Of a DNA stretch of 64,000 nucleotides, positions 8,813 to 17,729 are shown piece by piece. Position numbers and translations under genes: made by a program. Position 1 is the stretch's first letter, and each line of letters starts with the position of its first letter. Source of the stretch: Comamonadaceae bacterium (GTDB lineage Bacteria; Pseudomonadota; Gammaproteobacteria; Burkholderiales; Burkholderiaceae_C); assembly GCA_009996515.1 (NCBI GenBank), contig JAACZV010000001.1, positions 248,001 to 312,000 on the forward strand, given 5' to 3'. The notes beneath the pieces were generated by a model. The model searched no databases. It had not been told where the DNA came from and saw nothing but the letters and a program-made list of their open reading frames with translations.

Positions 8813-8846
8813 CAAGAAAAAGGGGCACGGTGTGAACCGTGCCCCT
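8813..8846 (-). terminator. Rho-independent terminator of the min operon
   Basis: A perfect 11-base stem (AGGGGCACGGT at 8821-8831 with ACCGTGCCCCT at 8836-8846, loop GTGA) is followed on the minus strand by TTTTCTT. It lies 41 bases past the minE stop. Confidence 0.85.
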
Positions 8847-8886
8847 GCTGGGTTTCGCTGTGCCTGCGCGGCGCGCCGACGCTGGG

Positions 8887-9153
8887 TCAGCGGCCGGGCG
8901 CGGTCTCCGGCAGTTCGATCTTCACCTCCAGCACCTCCAGGTCGCCCTGGCGCTCCATGTGGACCTTGATGTCGTCGGCGTTGATGGACACGTATTTGCT
9001 GATGACGGCCACCAGCTCGCGCTGCAACTGGGGCAGATAGTCCGGGCTGCTGCTGCGGCCGTTGCGTTCGTGCGCCAGGATGAGCTGCAGCCTCTCCTTG
9101 GCGACGCTGGCCGAGCTCTTTTTCTCGCCCAGGAAGAAGTTCAGGAATCCCAT
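8887..9153 (-). CDS. minE: Cell division topological specificity factor MinE
   Basis: An 88-residue protein with the amphipathic membrane-targeting start [12 protein letters not shown], the anti-MinCD helix region ([17 protein letters not shown], about 15-31) and the topological-specificity beta domain ([25 protein letters not shown]). MinE drives the pole-to-pole oscillation of MinD and MinC so that the division ring forms at mid-cell. It is last in minC-minD-minE, 13 bases after minD, with its own terminator. Confidence 0.97.
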   Translation of the reverse strand: MGFLNFFLGEKKSSASVAKERLQLILAHERNGRSSSPDYLPQLQRELVAVISKYVSINADDIKVHMERQGDLEVLEVKIELPETAPGR

Positions 9154-9166
9154 TGCGAGGCCTCCT

Positions 9167-9985
9167 TCACTTGGCGCCGAAGACGCGCTTGAACCAACCC
9201 GGCTTCACCGCCTCGGTGAAGCGCATGGGCTTGTCCTCGCCGAGGAAGCGGGCGACGACATCCTTGTAGGCCTCGGCCACGTCGCTGCCCTGCATGTGGA
9301 TGGCGGGCAGGCCCTGGTTGGAGGCCTGCAGCACGCTCTCGCTCTCGGGGATGACGCCGATCAGCGGCGTGCGCAGGATCTCGTGGATGTCGTCCAGGCT
9401 CAGCATCTGGCCGCCCTCGACGCGGTTCGGGTTGTAGCGCGTGATGAGCAGATGCTCCTTCACGGGCTCGCCGCCCTCGATGGCGCGCTTGGTCTTGCTG
9501 GACAGCATGCCCAGGATGCGGTCGCTGTCGCGCACCGACGAGACCTCGGGGTTGGTCACCACCAGCGCCTCGTCGGCGTAGTGCATGGCCATCAGCGCGC
9601 CGACCTCGATGCCGGCCGGCGAGTCGCAGATGATGTAGTCGAAGCCCATCTCCTTGAGCTCGGCCAGCACGCGCTCGACGCCCTCCTGCTTCAGCGCGTC
9701 CTTGTCGCGCGTCTGCGAGGCGGCCAGGATGTAGAGCTTGTCCAGCTGCTTGTCCTTGATGAGGGCCTGCGTGAGCTTGATCTCGTCGTTGACGACGTTG
9801 ACCAGGTCGTAGACGACGCGGCGCTCGACGCCCATGATGAGGTCGAGGTTGCGCAGGCCCACGTCGAAGTCGATGACGCAGGTCTTGAAGCCGCGCATCG
9901 CGAGGCCGGTGGCAAAGCTCGCACTGGTGGTGGTCTTGCCAACCCCGCCCTTGCCGGAGGTGACGACGACGATCTTGGTGGTCAT
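9167..9985 (-). CDS. minD: Septum site-determining ATPase MinD
   Basis: A 272-residue ATPase with the deviant Walker A motif GKGGVGKTT (residues 11-19), [13 protein letters not shown], and the switch region CDSPAGIE. The C-terminal [17 protein letters not shown] is the amphipathic membrane-targeting helix. It recruits MinC to the membrane and is released by MinE. Its length matches the family norm, and its start lies 43 bases after the minC stop. Confidence 0.98.
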   Translation of the reverse strand: MTTKIVVVTSGKGGVGKTTTSASFATGLAMRGFKTCVIDFDVGLRNLDLIMGVERRVVYDLVNVVNDEIKLTQALIKDKQLDKLYILAASQTRDKDALKQEGVERVLAELKEMGFDYIICDSPAGIEVGALMAMHYADEALVVTNPEVSSVRDSDRILGMLSSKTKRAIEGGEPVKEHLLITRYNPNRVEGGQMLSLDDIHEILRTPLIGVIPESESVLQASNQGLPAIHMQGSDVAEAYKDVVARFLGEDKPMRFTEAVKPGWFKRVFGAK

Positions 9986-10028
9986 CTGGGGCTTTCCTGT
10001 TCGTTCAGTTCGGTTCGGTTCAATGGGG

Positions 10029-10862
10029 TCAGAAGCCGAGGGGCTGCATCAGCAGCTTCTCGCCGTCCAGCATCACCTGGGCGGGCTTGCCCGCCACGTC
10101 GGCGGGCAGCGGGTTCTCGGTGGTGCGGTAGATGCCGGCGATGGCCAGCAGCTCCGCTTCCAGGCTGTGGGCATAGATGCGCGCCGAGGTGTCGCCGCGC
10201 GCGCCGGCGATGGCCTTGCCGCGCAGCGGCGCGTAGACATGCACGCTGCCGTCGGCGATGACCTCGGCGCCATGGCTCACCAAGGCCAGCACGACCAGGT
10301 CGCCGCCCTTGGCATAGATGCGCTGGCCCGAGCGCAGCGGCTTGTCGACGACCAGCGTCGGCGCGGGCGCGGCGGGCTTCTCGACGATCTTCTCGACGAC
10401 GACCTCGCGCACCACTTCGCGCACCGCCTCGACCGGCGCGGGCGCCGCACGTTCGGCCGCCGGCTCGTCGGCCGCATCGGCCAGGCCCAGCTCATGGGCC
10501 AGCGCCAGCTCCTCGGCCGTCGCACCGGCCACGGCCACGGGCTGCAGCTGGCTGGCGCGCAGCAGCGCGACGATGGCGCGCAGGTCCAGCGGCGCCGGGC
10601 CGTCCAGCGCCAGCGGCGCCTGGCCCTCGGCAGCGGCCGGCGCGCGCGGCAAAGCGCTGAGGTCGATGACCACGGGCTCGTGCTCGAAGCCGCCGGCACC
10701 GGCGCGCTCGGCCCAGTCGGTGGCCAGCTGGGCCATGTCGGTGCTGTGCAGCACCAGGCCCAGCAGGCTGAAGCGGCGCGACTTCAACTCGAAAGTGCCG
10801 GTGCGCGAAGCACTCTTGCGCCCGCCGCTCTCCCGTGTGGATTCCGCCTTCGATGCCTCCAT
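10029..10862 (-). CDS. minC: Septum formation inhibitor MinC
   Basis: A 277-residue FtsZ antagonist. The N-terminal domain (about 20-110, starting [14 protein letters not shown]) is followed by an Ala/Pro/Glu-rich linker (about 125-175) and the C-terminal beta-helix domain ([36 protein letters not shown]) that binds MinD. The linker is longer than in E. coli MinC, as is common in GC-rich betaproteobacteria. It is the first gene of the min operon. Confidence 0.96.
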   Translation of the reverse strand: MEASKAESTRESGGRKSASRTGTFELKSRRFSLLGLVLHSTDMAQLATDWAERAGAGGFEHEPVVIDLSALPRAPAAAEGQAPLALDGPAPLDLRAIVALLRASQLQPVAVAGATAEELALAHELGLADAADEPAAERAAPAPVEAVREVVREVVVEKIVEKPAAPAPTLVVDKPLRSGQRIYAKGGDLVVLALVSHGAEVIADGSVHVYAPLRGKAIAGARGDTSARIYAHSLEAELLAIAGIYRTTENPLPADVAGKPAQVMLDGEKLLMQPLGF

Positions 10863-11456
10863 GTGCCGCGCTGCCGCCTCTTCAAAAGGCCGGGAGTTTA
10901 GCCGCCAGCCCCGGCCTGGCGGCCCGGGGCTGCCCGCATAGCCAGCGCCTCAAAATCGGGCAGCGCAGGCCGCGGGGCGACCGATCAAGCACTTAGCGCC
11001 GCTGTCGCCAGCCGGCCCACAGACTTGTCCACAGCAGGCGTGGACAAACGGCCGGCCGATGTCATCCAGAACCGTGACATCGGCATGACGCGGCTTGACT
11101 TATCCCCAAATCCGGCAGGCGTCAAGTCATTTGGACCCTGAGCATGCAGCCCCCCGCAGAGACCGGGGCAATCTCGCTAAGTTGTTGATTCATATAGCCC
11201 CGTCGTGGCTGCCTAAAAATTCAGCAACCTAAGCGAAGCCGCATCACACAAGGGCTTGGCCGCGATGCGAGGGGGTTCTCCACAAAGTTTTCCACAGACT
11301 CGGTGGATAGCTCGCAGAGCTGTTACGGATCAGTGACTTAGGCGGGATCTTTGAGGTGCTCTGTAGCTTTCGCTGCCAAGTTGGGGCGGATGCCGATCGG
11401 CTGCGCGGGTTACATTGGACGATGCCCGTGTGTACGGGTGCCGCAGGAGACCGCAG
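10863..11456. other. Gene-free 0.6-kb region with DnaA-box-like sites and a long hairpin
   Basis: No gene is visible between minC and the small gene before metG. It contains an inverted pair TTGTCCAC/GTGGACAA (11025-11032 and 11040-11047), TTATCCCCA (11100-11108) inside a CTTGAC/GTCAAG inverted repeat, TTCTCCACA (11276-11284), TTTTCCACA (11288-11296) and a reversed TATCCACC (11302-11309). A locally AT-rich imperfect hairpin has arms at 11176-11190 and 11218-11234. It resembles a DnaA- or replication-linked site, but no dnaA or dnaN gene is next to it, so I do not call it oriC. Confidence 0.55.
11176..11234. repeat. Long imperfect inverted repeat in an AT-rich patch
   Basis: The arms GCTAAGTTGTTGATT and AATTCAGCAACCTAAGC pair with a few mismatches across a 27-base loop. 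The patch is much richer in A and T than the rest of the window. Confidence 0.6.
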
Positions 11457-11639
11457 TTGGCCACCCCGAACTACAGCTACGAAAAACGCCAGCGCGAGCT
11501 GGCCAAGAAGCGCAAGGCCGAGGAGAAGCGCCAGCGCAAGCTCAGCGGCAAGCCGGCCGACGACGCCGCCGCCCCCGAGCCCGAGATCCAGGCCCCGGCC
11601 GAGGCGGGCGACACCGGCCCCGCCGAGCCGCAAACCTAG
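11457..11639 (+). CDS. Small highly charged protein of unknown function
   Basis: With the TTG start at 11457 this is 60 residues, beginning MATPNYSYEKRQRELAKKRK. The N-terminal half is strongly basic (KKRKAEEKRQRK) and the C-terminal half is acidic and Pro/Ala-rich. I chose TTG because an AGGAGA ribosome-binding site lies just upstream (11443-11448) and because this N-terminus resembles small proteins I have seen in betaproteobacteria; that resemblance is from memory. A nucleic-acid-binding role is plausible from composition only. It lies 36 bases upstream of metG. Confidence 0.7.
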   Translation: MATPNYSYEKRQRELAKKRKAEEKRQRKLSGKPADDAAAPEPEIQAPAEAGDTGPAEPQT

Positions 11640-11675
11640 AATCCGCGTTTTCCCGCTCCGCCGTCCCCGTCGTCC

Positions 11676-13721
11676 ATGACCCGCCAGCTTTTCGTCACCA
11701 CCGCCCTGCCCTATGCGAACGCCGGTTTCCACATCGGCCACATCATGGAGTACACCCAGGCCGACATCTGGGTTCGCTACCAGCGCATGGCGGGCTCGCA
11801 GGTGCACTTCGTCTGCGCGGACGACGCCCACGGCGCGCCCATCATGATCGCGGCCGAGAAGGCGGGGAAGACGCCGCAGGACTTCGTCGCTGGCATCGCG
11901 GCGGGCCGCAGGCAGTACCTGGACGGGTTCCACATCAGCTTCGACAACTGGCACTCCACCGACGGCCCGGAGAACCACGAGCTGTCCAAGGCCGTCTACC
12001 TGGCGCTGCGCGACAACGGGCTGATCACGACCAAGACCATCGAGCAGTTCTTCGACCCGGCCAAGTCCATGTTCCTGCCGGACCGCTTCATCAAGGGCGA
12101 ATGCCCCAAGTGCGGCGCGAAGGACCAGTACGGCGATTCCTGCGAGGTCTGCGGCGCCGTCTACGCGCCCACCGAGCTGAAGAACCCCTACTCGGTGCTG
12201 TCCGGCGCGACGCCGGTGATGCGCACCAGCGAGCATTACTTCTTCCGCTTGAGCGACCCGCGCTGCGTGGACTTCCTGACCCGCTGGACGCAGGAGACGG
12301 GCCGCCTGCAGCCCGAGGTGCTGAACAAGATCCGTGAATGGTTCGAGCCCGACGAGGACGGCAACAACCGCCTCTCCGACTGGGACATCAGCCGCGACGC
12401 GCCCTATTTCGGCATCGAGATCCCCGACGCGCCGGGCAAGTACTTCTACGTCTGGCTGGACGCGCCCGTGGGCTACCTGGCCTCGCTGAAGAACTACTTC
12501 GGCAAGACCGGCCGGGACTTCGACGCCTTCATCGCCGACCCGGCCGTGGAGCAGGTGCACTTCATCGGCAAGGACATCGTCTACTTCCACACGCTGTTCT
12601 GGCCGGCGATGCTGCACTTCAGCGGCCGCAAGACGCCCAACCATGTGTTCGTGCACGGCTTCATGACCGTCAACGGCGGCGAGAAGATGAGCAAGAGCCG
12701 CGGCACCGGCCTGGACCCGCTGAAGTACCTGGGCCTGGGTCTGAACGCCGAATGGCTGCGCTACTACATCGCCGCCAAGCTCAATGCCAAGGTCGAGGAC
12801 ATCGACTTCAACCCCGAGGATTTCGTCGCCCGCATCAACAGCGACCTGGTCGGCAAATACATCAACATCGCGTCGCGCGCGGCCGGCTTCCTGAGCAAGC
12901 GCTTCGGCGCCACGCTGAGCGCCGACCTGGGCGTGGAAGGCAGCGCGCTGCTGGCGACGCTGCGCGCGCACAGCGCCACCATCGCCGAGCTCTACGAGAC
13001 CCGCGAGTTCGGCAAGGCGCTGCGCGAGATCATGGCGCTGGCCGACAAGGTCAACGAATTCGTGGACCAGCACAAGCCCTGGGAGCTGGCCAAGCAGGAG
13101 GGCATGGACGCCGCGCTGCACGACGTCTGCAGCGTCTGCATCGAGGCCTTCCGGCTGCTCACCCTCTATCTGAAGCCGGTGCTGCCGGCGCTGGCCACCC
13201 AGGTCGAGGCCTTCCTGAAGATCGAGCCGCTGCAGTGGAGCGACGCCCCCCGCGCGCTGGGCGCCCACCAGATCGGTACCTACCAGCACCTGATGCAGCG
13301 CGTGGAGCTGGCCAAGGTGGAGCAGCTCTTTGAAGCGCCGCCTGCTCCGAAGGTCCAGCCCGGCGGCGAGGACATCGCCGCCGAGATCAAGATCGACGAC
13401 TTCGCCAAGGTGGACCTGCGCATCGCCAGGATCGTCAAGGCGGAGCTGGTGGACGGCTCGGACAAGCTGCTGCGCCTGACGCTGGATGCGGGTGAAGGGC
13501 GGCTGCGCAATGTCTTCAGCGGCATCCGGAGCGCCTACCAACCCGAGGCCCTGGAAGGCAAGCTGACCGTGCTGGTCGCCAACCTCGCGCCGCGCAAGAT
13601 GAAGTTCGGCATCAGCGAGGGCATGGTGCTGGCCGCCGGCCACGCCGACGAGAAGGCGCATCCTGGCATCTTCGTGCTGGAGCCCCACGCCGGCGCCCAG
13701 CCGGGCATGCGGGTGCGCTGA
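11676..13721 (+). CDS. metG: Methionyl-tRNA synthetase
   Basis: A 681-residue class I aminoacyl-tRNA synthetase that charges tRNA-Met. The HIGH motif is HIGH at 19-22, a zinc knuckle with CPKCG and CEVCG lies near 146-167, and the KMSKS loop is at 337-341. The anticodon-binding helical domain follows, and the C-terminal 105 residues ([20 protein letters not shown] onward) are the tRNA-binding dimerisation domain, as in E. coli MetG. All expected parts are present. Confidence 0.98.
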   Translation: MTRQLFVTTALPYANAGFHIGHIMEYTQADIWVRYQRMAGSQVHFVCADDAHGAPIMIAAEKAGKTPQDFVAGIAAGRRQYLDGFHISFDNWHSTDGPENHELSKAVYLALRDNGLITTKTIEQFFDPAKSMFLPDRFIKGECPKCGAKDQYGDSCEVCGAVYAPTELKNPYSVLSGATPVMRTSEHYFFRLSDPRCVDFLTRWTQETGRLQPEVLNKIREWFEPDEDGNNRLSDWDISRDAPYFGIEIPDAPGKYFYVWLDAPVGYLASLKNYFGKTGRDFDAFIADPAVEQVHFIGKDIVYFHTLFWPAMLHFSGRKTPNHVFVHGFMTVNGGEKMSKSRGTGLDPLKYLGLGLNAEWLRYYIAAKLNAKVEDIDFNPEDFVARINSDLVGKYINIASRAAGFLSKRFGATLSADLGVEGSALLATLRAHSATIAELYETREFGKALREIMALADKVNEFVDQHKPWELAKQEGMDAALHDVCSVCIEAFRLLTLYLKPVLPALATQVEAFLKIEPLQWSDAPRALGAHQIGTYQHLMQRVELAKVEQLFEAPPAPKVQPGGEDIAAEIKIDDFAKVDLRIARIVKAELVDGSDKLLRLTLDAGEGRLRNVFSGIRSAYQPEALEGKLTVLVANLAPRKMKFGISEGMVLAAGHADEKAHPGIFVLEPHAGAQPGMRVR

Positions 13722-13766
13722 CGCGCGGCGGCCAAAATCGGGGCAACGCCGCTCCACCAAGCCGCC

Positions 13767-14474
13767 ATGCCCCACCATTACGCACGCCGCCTGCTGGCCA
13801 TAGAACGCACCGCCGACGGCAATGCCCATCTGGGCTGGATGCTGGCCTTCGTGGCCGGCGCCACCAACGCCGGCGGCTTCCTGGCCGTGAGCCAGTACAC
13901 CTCGCACATGACCGGCATGGTCTCGGCCGCGGCCGACGGCCTGGTGCTGGGCCAGACCCAGCCGCTGGTCACGGCCGTCGGCGCGCTGCTGTCCTTCGGT
14001 GCCGGCGCGGCCTGCACGGCCGTGCTGGTCAATTTCGGCCGTGCGCGCGGCGTGCGCAGCGTCTTCGCACTGCCGCTGCTGCTGGAGGCGGCCTGCCTGC
14101 TGGCCTTCGGCCTGCTGGGCGCCTGGCTGGCGGGCCTGCGCGCCGCCTTCATTCCGGCCGCGGTGGCGGTGCTGTGCTTCACCATGGGCCTGCAGAATGC
14201 GCTGATCACCAAGGTCTCGAGGGCCGAGATCCGCACCACCCATGTGACCGGCATCGTCACCGACCTGGGCATAGAGCTGGGCCGAGCGCTGTACGGCGCG
14301 GGCCTCAACACCACCCGGCTGCGCCTGCTGGGCGGCCTGCTGGCGGCCTTCGCCGTCGGCGGGCTGATCGGGGCCTGGGCCTTCAAGAGCCTGGGCTATG
14401 CGGCCACGCTGCCGCTGGCGGCGCTGCTCGCGAGCCTGGGCGCGGTGCCGGCGCTGGACGACCTGCGAGGCTGA
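13767..14474 (+). CDS. YoaK/DUF1275 family membrane protein
   Basis: A 235-residue protein with about six hydrophobic segments and the family features GATNAGGFLAVSQYTSHMTG near the N-terminus and TTHVTGIVTDLGIELGR in the second half. The function of the family is not established; it is an inner-membrane protein. It lies 45 bases after metG in the same direction. Confidence 0.85.
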   Translation: MPHHYARRLLAIERTADGNAHLGWMLAFVAGATNAGGFLAVSQYTSHMTGMVSAAADGLVLGQTQPLVTAVGALLSFGAGAACTAVLVNFGRARGVRSVFALPLLLEAACLLAFGLLGAWLAGLRAAFIPAAVAVLCFTMGLQNALITKVSRAEIRTTHVTGIVTDLGIELGRALYGAGLNTTRLRLLGGLLAAFAVGGLIGAWAFKSLGYAATLPLAALLASLGAVPALDDLRG

Positions 14475-14538
14475 GGGCGGACTCGCCACGCCCACCCTCC
14501 GGCCCGATAAAATCCCGCGATTCGATTGCGAGACCGCC

Positions 14539-14742
14539 ATGCCGCTGTTCTGGAAACCCTACAAGTCCGACGTCACCCAATTCATCGAGCAGCTCAAGGC
14601 ACAGCGCCCCACGCTGGAGGCCGAGCAGCGCGCCGGCCGCGCATTGCTGTGGGACCGCGAACAGGACCGCTCCGCCCAGGCCGGCTTCGACGCCGCCCGC
14701 GTGCCCCAGCAGCCCTACGTCTATCAAACCTCCGGCAAGTAA
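14539..14742 (+). CDS. DUF3460 family small protein
   Basis: A 67-residue protein starting MPLFWKPYKSDVTQFIEQLK and ending PQQPYVYQTSGK. This short, conserved betaproteobacterial family has no known function and, as I recall, is commonly found just upstream of scpA, as here. The ATG at 14539 is the only start giving the family N-terminus. Confidence 0.85.
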   Translation: MPLFWKPYKSDVTQFIEQLKAQRPTLEAEQRAGRALLWDREQDRSAQAGFDAARVPQQPYVYQTSGK

Positions 14743-14754
14743 AGCTTGACCGTC

Positions 14755-15594
14755 ATGGCTGAGGAAACCAGCCAGGCCGCGTCCGCTGCTCCGGATATGC
14801 CGGAGGTGGTGGACGCGGTGGCGGTGGCGCGCCTGTACGGCGAGCCGCTGTTCCAGCTGCCGCTGGACCTCTACATCCCGCCGGACGCGCTGGAGGTCTT
14901 CCTCGAGGCCTTCCAGGGCCCGCTGGACCTGCTGCTGTACCTGATCCGCAAGCAGAACTTCAACATCCTCGACATCCCGCTGGCCGACGTGACGCGCCAG
15001 TACCTGAGCTATGTCGAGCAGATCCGCCGGCACAACCTCGAGTTGGCCAGCGAATACCTCTTGATGGCGGCCATGCTCATCGAGATCAAGTCGCGCATGC
15101 TGCTGCCGCCCAAGAAGACCGAGGACGGCAAGGAGGCCGAGGATCCGCGCGCCGAGCTGGTGAGGCGACTGCTGGAGTACGAGCAGATGAAGCTGGCCGC
15201 GGCGCGGCTGGACCGCCTGCCCGTGCTGGGCCGCGACTTCCTGCGCGCCCAGGTGCACATCGAGCAGTCGCTCACCCCCCGCTTTCCCGACGTCAATACC
15301 GACGACCTGCGCGAAGCCTGGCTGGACATCCTCAAGCGCGCCAGGCTCAACCAGCACCACAAGATCAGCCGCGAGCAGCTGTCGGTGCGCGAGCACATGA
15401 GCATCGTGCTGCGCCGGCTGCAGGACCAGCGCTTCGTCGAGTTCGAGAAGCTCTTCGACGTCGAGAAGGGCCAGGCCGTGCTGGTCGTGACCTTCATCGC
15501 GATGCTGGAGCTGGCCAAGGAACGGCTGCTGGAGATCACCCAGGCCGAGGCCTTCGCGCCCATCTACGTGAGGCTGGCCTACGCGCCGGCCTGA
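14755..15594 (+). CDS. scpA: Segregation and condensation protein A
   Basis: The kleisin subunit that bridges SMC heads and works with ScpB in chromosome condensation. The core begins FQGPLDLLLYLIRKQNFNILDIPLADVTRQYL (N-terminal kleisin helix), continues ASEYLLMAAMLIEIKSRMLLP, and ends with the winged-helix part FIAMLELAKERLLEITQAEAFAPIYV. I chose the ATG at 14755; a TTG at 14746 would add three residues. The N-terminal 45 residues before the core are an acidic extension. smc and scpB are not in the window. Confidence 0.95.
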   Translation: MAEETSQAASAAPDMPEVVDAVAVARLYGEPLFQLPLDLYIPPDALEVFLEAFQGPLDLLLYLIRKQNFNILDIPLADVTRQYLSYVEQIRRHNLELASEYLLMAAMLIEIKSRMLLPPKKTEDGKEAEDPRAELVRRLLEYEQMKLAAARLDRLPVLGRDFLRAQVHIEQSLTPRFPDVNTDDLREAWLDILKRARLNQHHKISREQLSVREHMSIVLRRLQDQRFVEFEKLFDVEKGQAVLVVTFIAMLELAKERLLEITQAEAFAPIYVRLAYAPA

Positions 15595-15609
15595 ACCGGC
15601 GTGGCGGGC

Positions 15610-16515
15610 TCAGCGCCCGCGCAACCTCTGCACGGCCAACACGCCGGCCAGCACCAGCGCCCCGGCCACCAGACCCACCGCCGCGTTCGCGCCGTTCTCC
15701 ATCAGCAGCGACACCAGCCAGGCCTGCCCCTGGGCGAGCCGGGTGATGGCCGCGTGCAGCGGCGCGATGCCGTGCGCCAGGATGCCGCCGCCGACCAGGA
15801 ACATCGCCGCCGTGCCCAGCACGGACAAGGCCTTCATCAGCCGCGGCGCGGCGGCCAGCAGCAGCCGGCCGCCGGCCCGCGCGGCGGCGCCGGCGCGCCG
15901 CGACAGCCACAGCCCCGCGTCGTCCATCTTCACGATGGCGCCCACCAGGCCATAGACGCCCGCCGTCATCGCCAGCGCCACCGCCACCAGCACGGCCAGC
16001 TGCGCCTGCAGCGGCTGGCCGGCCACGGTGCCCAGCGCAATGACGATGATCTCGGCGGACAGGATGAAGTCGGTACGTATCGCGCCCTTGATCTTGGCCC
16101 GCTCGAACTGGGCCATGTCCACGGCCGGGTCGGTGACGGCCTGCACCAGCTCCTCGCGGCGCGCCTGGTCCGCCTCGGCGCTGTGCAGGAACTTGTGCGC
16201 CAGCTTCTCGAAGCCCTCGAAGCACAGGAAGGCGCCGCCCAGCATCAGCAGCGGCGTGATGGCCCAGGGCGCGAACGCCGCGATGGCCAGCGCCGCCGGC
16301 ACCAGGATGGCCTTGTTCAGCAGCGAGCCGCGCGCCACGGCCCAGACCACGGGCAGCTCGCGATCCGCGTTGACGCCGCTGACCTGCTGCGCATTCAGCG
16401 CCAGGTCGTCGCCCAGCACGCCCGCGGTCTTCTTGGCCGCGACCTTGGTCATCGTCGCCACGTCGTCAAGGACGGTGGCGATGTCGTCGAACAAGGCGAA
16501 GAAACTGGAGGCCAT
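15610..16515 (-). CDS. DUF808 (YedI-like) inner-membrane protein
   Basis: A 301-residue protein beginning MASSFFALFDDIATVLDDVA and containing KTAGVLGDDLALNAQQVSG, the family signature, plus several hydrophobic segments (LLMLGGAFLCFEGFEKLAH, FILSAEIIVIALGTVAG and others). No activity is established for this family. It converges with scpA, 15 bases apart. Confidence 0.88.
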   Translation of the reverse strand: MASSFFALFDDIATVLDDVATMTKVAAKKTAGVLGDDLALNAQQVSGVNADRELPVVWAVARGSLLNKAILVPAALAIAAFAPWAITPLLMLGGAFLCFEGFEKLAHKFLHSAEADQARREELVQAVTDPAVDMAQFERAKIKGAIRTDFILSAEIIVIALGTVAGQPLQAQLAVLVAVALAMTAGVYGLVGAIVKMDDAGLWLSRRAGAAARAGGRLLLAAAPRLMKALSVLGTAAMFLVGGGILAHGIAPLHAAITRLAQGQAWLVSLLMENGANAAVGLVAGALVLAGVLAVQRLRGR

Positions 16516-16564
16516 GGCTGAGGCGGCAGTGGGGAGGCCGCGATGCTACGGCCTGCGCCCGCCC

Positions 16565-17020
16565 CTAGCGGTAATGTCGCGCCAGGCTTTCGGCGATGCA
16601 GACCGGCTTGGCGGCCCCCTCGCGCTCGACGCTGACCTCGATGTTCAGCTGCTTGGCGCCACCGGCCACGTCGTCCATGGCCAGCAGCCTGAAGCCCGCG
16701 CGCAGCCGGCTGCCCACCGGCACCGGCGCCGTGAAGCGCACCTTGTTGAGGCCGTAGTTGACGACCATGCGCGTCTCGGCGACGGCGAAGCCGGTCTCGA
16801 AGAAATGCGGGATCAGCGACAAGGTCAGGAAGCCGTGCACGATGGGCCCGCCGAAGGGACCGGCCTGGGCGCGCTCGCGGTCCACATGGATCCACTGCCG
16901 GTCCTCGGTGGCCTCGGCGAAGGCGTTGACGCGGGCCTGGTCGACGGTGATCCAGTCGCTGTGGCCCAGCGGCTGGCCGATCAGGGCTTGCAGGTCGGCG
17001 AGGGTGTCGAAGATGCGCAT
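16565..17020 (-). CDS. MaoC-like (R)-specific enoyl-CoA hydratase family protein
   Basis: With the ATG at 17020 (MRIFDTLADLQALIG) this is 151 residues with the hot-dog-fold MaoC pattern: WITVDQARVNAFAEATEDRQWIHVD, holding the catalytic Asp/His pair, then GPFGGPIVHGFLTLSLIP and NYGLNKVRFTAPVPVGS. Relatives hydrate 2-enoyl-CoA in fatty-acid or polyester metabolism. A start at 17056 would add 12 residues that do not look like the family. It is divergent from kefF. Confidence 0.9.
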   Translation of the reverse strand: MRIFDTLADLQALIGQPLGHSDWITVDQARVNAFAEATEDRQWIHVDRERAQAGPFGGPIVHGFLTLSLIPHFFETGFAVAETRMVVNYGLNKVRFTAPVPVGSRLRAGFRLLAMDDVAGGAKQLNIEVSVEREGAAKPVCIAESLARHYR

Positions 17021-17072
17021 GCGGGTGGACCAGATGGGAGCTTGTCGTGCGCCCACGTTAATCTAGGCCGTC

Positions 17073-17729
17073 ATGCCAGACAGTAGCCCCCGCGACATCC
17101 TCGTCCTCGCCGCCCATCCGGACCTGGCCCGCTCCGCCGTCACGCGCGCCCTGCTGGACGCGCTGCGCGCCGCGCCGGTGGCCGGCCGCGTCGAGCTGCG
17201 CGACCTGTACCGCCTCTACCCGGACTTCCACATCCACGTCGACGCCGAGCAGCGCGCGCTCGAGGCGGCGCGGCTGGTGGTCATGCTGCACCCCATCTAC
17301 TGGTACAGCATGCCGGCGCTGCAGAAGCTCTGGCTGGACGAGGTGCTGCGCCTGGGCTGGGCCTATGGCCCCGGCGGCACGGCGCTGCAGGGCAAGGACT
17401 TCTGGCTGGTCGCCTCCACCGGCGGCGGCCCCGAGAGCTACAGCCGCGGCGGCCACAACCACCACCGCCTGGACGAGTTCCTGCTGCCCTACCAGCAGTC
17501 CGCCAAGACCTGCGGCATGCGCTACCTGGCGCCGCTGGTGCTGCACGCCGCGCATCGCGCCAGCGACGCCGAGATCGCCGCCCATGCGGCGCTGTTCGTG
17601 CGGCGGCTGGCCGACTATCCCGCGTGGAGCCGCACGCAGGCCGCGCCGGCCGTGGGAGACGAGCAGGCCGTGCCGCTGGACGAGCGGCCGCCGCTGTTCT
17701 CGCCGCTGGAGATGGGAGACGCCGAATGA
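17073..17729 (+). CDS. kefF: KefF-like flavodoxin-fold NAD(P)H oxidoreductase
   Basis: A 218-residue protein with a flavodoxin-like start (ILVLAAHPDLARSAVTRAL), the FMN/quinone-reductase region LHPIYWYSMPALQKLWLDEV and ASTGGGPESYSRGG. KefF-type subunits bind and activate KefC. The C-terminal 40 residues (after YPAWSRTQ) are not conserved in type. It overlaps kefC by an ATGA at 17726-17729, which fits a co-expressed regulator and transporter. Confidence 0.88.
   Translation: MPDSSPRDILVLAAHPDLARSAVTRALLDALRAAPVAGRVELRDLYRLYPDFHIHVDAEQRALEAARLVVMLHPIYWYSMPALQKLWLDEVLRLGWAYGPGGTALQGKDFWLVASTGGGPESYSRGGHNHHRLDEFLLPYQQSAKTCGMRYLAPLVLHAAHRASDAEIAAHAALFVRRLADYPAWSRTQAAPAVGDEQAVPLDERPPLFSPLEMGDAE

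Noticed and set aside
10863..11456. Chromosomal origin of replication
   Set aside because: DnaA-like motifs are present but degenerate, and dnaA, dnaN or other origin genes are absent. Reported as an unexplained region instead.
11244..14540. Minus-strand frame of about 1100 codons opposite metG and the DUF1275 gene
   Set aside because: Its composition (His/Gln/Arg/Gly repeats) is that of an antisense shadow; metG on the other strand has all catalytic motifs.
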